Of a DNA stretch of 64,000 nt, positions 61,089 through 64,000 are shown piece by piece. The stretch spans positions 1 to 64,000 of the forward strand of contig NZ_JAEQAZ010000046.1 of the NCBI RefSeq assembly GCF_016654115.1. The letters are read 5' to 3'. Numbering within the stretch: position 1 is the stretch's first letter; each line of letters starts with the position of its first letter. The translations under genes and the position numbers were made by a program. The stretch is from Streptomyces sp. MBT53 (lineage in GTDB: Bacteria; Actinomycetota; Actinomycetes; Streptomycetales; Streptomycetaceae). The notes below the pieces were generated by a model. The model made no database searches. It was given only the letters and a program-made list of their open reading frames with translations, and had not been told where the DNA came from.

Positions 61089-61513
61089 CCAGCATGACGA
61101 ACAAGTACAAGATCGAAGCCCCGGTCCGGACCTTCAGCGGCGACTCGGTCGGCGTCACCTTCACCAAGGGGACCGGCTTCGTGGACGACTCCACGAAGGA
61201 AGGCCGCGCGGCGATCGAGTACTTCCGCCGCCACGGCTACGGCGTCGAACTCTCCGACGGCAAGACCGACGAGGAGCGCGCACAGGAGATCGTCACCGGC
61301 GTCGTCGGACAGCGCGGACCGATCGTCACCGACGAGCCGTTCGACCCGTCCAAGCACGACGCCCCCGAGGTCCTCGCGTACCTCGACTCGCTCGGCGCCG
61401 ACGACTCCGACGCGGTCGCCGAGTTCGCCCGCGTCATCGCCGCCGAGCGCGAAGGCAAGGCCCGCAAGACGATCCTCGCCCGCGGCGAGCAGAAGCAGGA
61501 GGCAGGGCAGTGA
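61085..61513 (+). CDS. Head-associated protein
   Basis: 142 residues from GTG 61085 (GTGA overlap with the capsid gene) or 139 from ATG 61094. An N-terminal beta part (YKIEAPVRTFSGDSVGVTFT) precedes an acidic, helical C-terminal part rich in Asp and Glu. Position directly after the capsid gene suggests a decoration or head-completion protein. Family not recognised. Confidence 0.7.
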   Translation: MTSMTNKYKIEAPVRTFSGDSVGVTFTKGTGFVDDSTKEGRAAIEYFRRHGYGVELSDGKTDEERAQEIVTGVVGQRGPIVTDEPFDPSKHDAPEVLAYLDSLGADDSDAVAEFARVIAAEREGKARKTILARGEQKQEAGQ

Positions 61514-62076
61514 CACTCCTCGGCACCTTCAAGGGGAACCCCCGCAACGACCTCGGCTGGCTCAACAGCGCCGGCCGCCCGGACCCGGAGGCCCTGTTCC
61601 ACCGGGCGAACCTGCCCCGGACCGGGCTGGACGACATCGCCACCGCGGCGAGCGGTGTCCTGTGCTCCGTCGCCCTGTACCTCCAGGACGGCGACCTCGT
61701 CAGCAACCTGACATTCATCAGCGCGGGCACCGCCGGTGCCACGCTGACGAACCAGATCGCCGCGCTCTACAACGGCGCCGGCGCTCTGCTCGTGCAGTCC
61801 GCGGACAAGACGAACGAGGCCTGGGCCGCCGACACTGCGAAGACGTTCGCCCTGGCGACAGCGCAGCGCATCACGAGGTCGGGCATCTACTACGCGGCGT
61901 TGGCGATCGCCGCGTCCACGGTGCCGACCCTGGTGGGCTCCACGTGCGCGAAGCCGTTCCTGACGGGCGAAGGCAACCTCGCGCAGACCTCGGGCTCCGG
62001 CCTGACCGCGACCGCTCCGGCGACGATCGCCACGCCCGCGTTCAAGCGGGCCGTGCCGCTCGTCATCGCGACCTGA
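61510..62076 (+). CDS. Putative virion structural protein
   Basis: 188 residues from GTG 61510, overlapping the gene before. Beta-rich with many Ala/Thr (SGVLCSVALYLQDGDLVSNL, ATAQRITRSGIYYAALAI), typical of small decoration or fibre-like domains. The same general style continues in the next three genes. Exact role unknown. Confidence 0.65.
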   Translation: MTLLGTFKGNPRNDLGWLNSAGRPDPEALFHRANLPRTGLDDIATAASGVLCSVALYLQDGDLVSNLTFISAGTAGATLTNQIAALYNGAGALLVQSADKTNEAWAADTAKTFALATAQRITRSGIYYAALAIAASTVPTLVGSTCAKPFLTGEGNLAQTSGSGLTATAPATIATPAFKRAVPLVIAT

Positions 62077-62092
62077 CGGGAGGAACTGACTC

Positions 62093-62602
62093 ATGCCTCT
62101 CTCTGCGAGCCTCGCGATCTCGGCGTTTGCCGAGCTGAGCCAGGCGATCGACCTGGGCACCGGGCGCGTCCCGCAGTCCCTGAGCCGGAGCGTGTCGCTC
62201 ACCACGGGCACGGCGGCGGGCAAGGCCGACAAGGTCTTCTCCGACCGGCGGACCCTCGCCGCGTCGGCGAACGAGGATCTCGACCTCGCCGGGGTGCTCC
62301 TCGACGCTTTCGGTGCGGCGATCACGTTCGTGCGGGTCAAGGGCCTGTTCATCGCGGCAGCCCCGGGCAACACGAACAATGTCGTCGTCGGTGCGTCCGC
62401 GTCGAACCAGTGGGCCACGCTCCTCAACACGACGGGCACGGTCACGCTCCGGCCGGGCGCCGCGTGCGGCTTCCTCGCCGGCGCTACGGACGCCACGGCG
62501 TACGCGGTCACCGCGAGCACCGGCGACCTGCTGCGGGTGGCTAACTCGGGTGCGGGCTCGACGGTGACGTACGACATCCACATCGTCGGCGCTTCCGCGT
62601 AG
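62093..62602 (+). CDS. Putative virion structural protein
   Basis: 169 residues, 16 bases after the gene before. A beta-sandwich-like pattern (SLSRSVSLTTGTAAGKADKV, ASNQWATLLNTTGTVTLRPG) ending in a small strand HIVGASA. Possibly a decoration protein. Family not recognised. Confidence 0.65.
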   Translation: MPLSASLAISAFAELSQAIDLGTGRVPQSLSRSVSLTTGTAAGKADKVFSDRRTLAASANEDLDLAGVLLDAFGAAITFVRVKGLFIAAAPGNTNNVVVGASASNQWATLLNTTGTVTLRPGAACGFLAGATDATAYAVTASTGDLLRVANSGAGSTVTYDIHIVGASA

Positions 62603-62621
62603 CCGACCAGCTCAGCGAAGA

Positions 62622-62643
62622 GGGAGGCCCACCGTGGCCTCCC
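62622..62643 (+). terminator. Hairpin in the structural operon
   Basis: 8-bp stem GGGAGGCC/GGCCTCCC with a CACCGT loop, followed by TTTCG. It sits between 62602 and 62669 and may attenuate or stabilise the late transcript. Confidence 0.5.
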
Positions 62644-62668
62644 TTTCGCGTTCCCGAAAGGAGACGCG

Positions 62669-63115
62669 GTGGCGAACATTGTCTTCAACATCGCCCTGGG
62701 CAAGCTGGCCACCTACGCCGGTCTGCCCCTGACCAACGACGCACTGATCATGGTCCCGATCGAGACGTCCGGGATCGTCAACGACGCCACGATGCGCGAC
62801 TACGCCGACCTCTCCACCCTGCTCGCCGGAGCCAGCAACGAGCAGACGACCATGGGCCGCAAGACCCTCGCGTCAGTCACGGCGACGGTCGACAACACCA
62901 ACGACCGCGTGAACATCGACTGCGCGGACGTCACCTGGACCGCCGCCACCGGCAACGCCATCAGCGCGGTGGTCATCTGCTACGACCCGGACACCACGAC
63001 GGGCACGGACAGCGACCTGATCCCGCTGACCAAGCACGACGTCACGATGACCCCGGACGGCAGCGACTTCACGCTGACCATCTCGGACTTCGCACGGGCC
63101 AGCTCGGCAGCCTGA
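62669..63115 (+). CDS. Putative virion structural protein
   Basis: 148 residues from GTG 62669 behind AAAGGAG. It contains ETSGIVNDATMRDYADLSTL and NAISAVVICYDPDTTTG, a pattern seen in small phage structural proteins annotated near capsid or tail genes. Beta-rich; no enzyme motif. Function inferred from place only. Confidence 0.65.
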   Translation: MANIVFNIALGKLATYAGLPLTNDALIMVPIETSGIVNDATMRDYADLSTLLAGASNEQTTMGRKTLASVTATVDNTNDRVNIDCADVTWTAATGNAISAVVICYDPDTTTGTDSDLIPLTKHDVTMTPDGSDFTLTISDFARASSAA

Positions 63116-63134
63116 TCCACGGGGAGGCCAGCTC

Positions 63135-64000
63135 ATGGCGCGGATGTGGACTTGCGGCTTCGAACTCCAGTCGACCAGCGCGGAGTTCGGCGTCAACAGC
63201 GGAGTGATCGTCACCGGCTCACCGACGATCTCCACCACCGTCCACCGCGCGGGCACGGCCTCCCTGCGGATCAACTCCAGCGCAGCAACGCAGTTCATCG
63301 AGCACCAGATCACCACTGGTGTCGTCATGCGAACGCTGCACCGCCTCTACCTGCGGGTCGACACACTGCCCGACACCGCGACCAACATCTACGGCATCGG
63401 GCAGAGCGGCTATTTCCCCGCCCTGCTGCGGCTCCAGACCGACGGCACGCTGGTGCTGCGCGACGGTTTCACCGAGACCACGCTTACGGGCACCTCGTCG
63501 GCTCTCACCCTCGGCCGCTGGTATCGGGTCGAGCTGGACTACACCGACGTCTCCGGCACCCTCACCAGCGGGGTGTCCGCCTTCAAGGGCTACCTCGACG
63601 GCTCCCAGTTCTCCAACACCCTCTGCTCCAACATCAACGGCTTCAGCCGCGTCCGCTTGGGCGTGCAACTCGCTGCAACGGCCGACTTCTACATCGACGA
63701 CGTCGCCATCAACGACACCACCGGCAGCGCACAGACCGGGCTCCCCGGACCGGGCTCCGTGGTGCACCTCAGGCCCAACGCCGCAGGCGACAACAACGGG
63801 TGGGCAACAGCCGTCGGCGGCACGGCCGGCACCGCCAACAACTACACGAGGGTCAGCGAGCGGACCCCGGACGACGCGACCTCGTACAACCAGACGACCG
63901 CCACTGGCACCACCACCATCGACGACTTCAACGTCGAGGACAGGGCGACCGCCGGGATCGGCTCCAACGACACCGTCACCCTGGTCCAAGTCGGCGGCCG
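63135..64000 (+). CDS. LamG/concanavalin-like structural protein, 3' truncated by the window
   Basis: Open from ATG 63135 (GGGGAGG upstream) to the window end, at least 288 residues. It begins MARMWTCGFELQSTSAEFGV. The first ~200 residues look like a jelly-roll LamG domain (TLGRWYRVELDYTDVSGT, then FYIDDVAINDTT), as found in phage surface or tail proteins that touch carbohydrates. The rest is Thr/Asn/Gly-rich. The C-terminus is outside the window. Confidence 0.75.
   Translation, partial: MARMWTCGFELQSTSAEFGVNSGVIVTGSPTISTTVHRAGTASLRINSSAATQFIEHQITTGVVMRTLHRLYLRVDTLPDTATNIYGIGQSGYFPALLRLQTDGTLVLRDGFTETTLTGTSSALTLGRWYRVELDYTDVSGTLTSGVSAFKGYLDGSQFSNTLCSNINGFSRVRLGVQLAATADFYIDDVAINDTTGSAQTGLPGPGSVVHLRPNAAGDNNGWATAVGGTAGTANNYTRVSERTPDDATSYNQTTATGTTTIDDFNVEDRATAGIGSNDTVTLVQVGG

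Larger units (their letters stand above)
27849..64000. mobile_element. Integrated siphovirus-type prophage (left part; right end outside window)
   Basis: It starts at the truncated tRNA-Ile and contains integrase, repressor region, early replication and recombination operon, small and large terminase, portal, minor capsid, scaffold and major capsid genes in normal phage order. Gene orientation is mostly rightward after the immunity region. The element continues past base 64000. Tail, lysis and right attachment site are not seen, so completeness cannot be judged. Confidence 0.95.

Overview
The window is high-GC actinobacterial DNA and almost certainly comes from a Streptomyces chromosome close to the replication origin. 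The host part (1 to about 27,850) carries the conserved Streptomyces block fhaA-fhaB-pstP-rodA-pbpA-pknB, a run of class E sortases with DUF881 and an anthranilate/aminodeoxychorismate synthase glutaminase, crgA, a rhomboid protease, a cyclophilin, a DUF5324 protein and a DLW-39 protein. Two parS-like ParB sites and two groups of DnaA-box-like 9-mers fit an origin-proximal position.

Host layout: an acyl-CoA dehydrogenase cut by the left edge; a rhodanese/J-domain pair; a DUF2252 protein; a divergent HxlR regulator and azoreductase; tRNA-Leu(CAG); the FHA/PP2C/RodA/PBP/PknB cell-wall and phosphosignalling cluster; a leftward operon DUF881, sortase, small membrane protein, glutaminase, sortase, sortase; crgA; rhomboid; cyclophilin; tRNA-Ala(TGC); an HTH regulator with a second Ser/Thr kinase; a secreted membrane-anchored protein; DLW-39; DUF6344; and a NERD protein. 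Together the cluster links cell-wall synthesis (RodA/PbpA), its control by PknB/PstP/FHA, and septation (CrgA).

From 27,849 to beyond the right edge lies an integrated siphovirus-type prophage. Its left boundary is the displaced 3' half of a tRNA-Ile(GAT) gene, so the intact tRNA should lie at the unseen right end. Next to the attachment site are phased 11-bp repeats, a NACHT NTPase with a glycine-zipper membrane region, and the tyrosine integrase. An immunity region follows, with a leftward HTH repressor, a rightward HTH protein and repeated ATCTAC/GTAGAT operators. A tightly overlapping early operon (33.5-45.6 kb) encodes a sigma factor, a Sak4-like ATPase, a UvrD-type helicase, a WhiB protein, a replication initiator, zinc-finger proteins, SSB and a DEDD exonuclease. 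Eight 23-bp palindromes sit inside the initiator gene and look like a lambda-type origin.

A variable middle (45.6-53.9 kb) holds a trypsin-like protease on the opposite strand, several small and membrane proteins, and two genes preceded by related structured leaders. The late module (54.1 kb to the edge) runs small terminase, large terminase, portal, minor capsid, scaffold, major capsid, and head-tail or decoration proteins. The packaging and head genes that are visible look intact. The tail, lysis genes and right attachment site lie outside the window.
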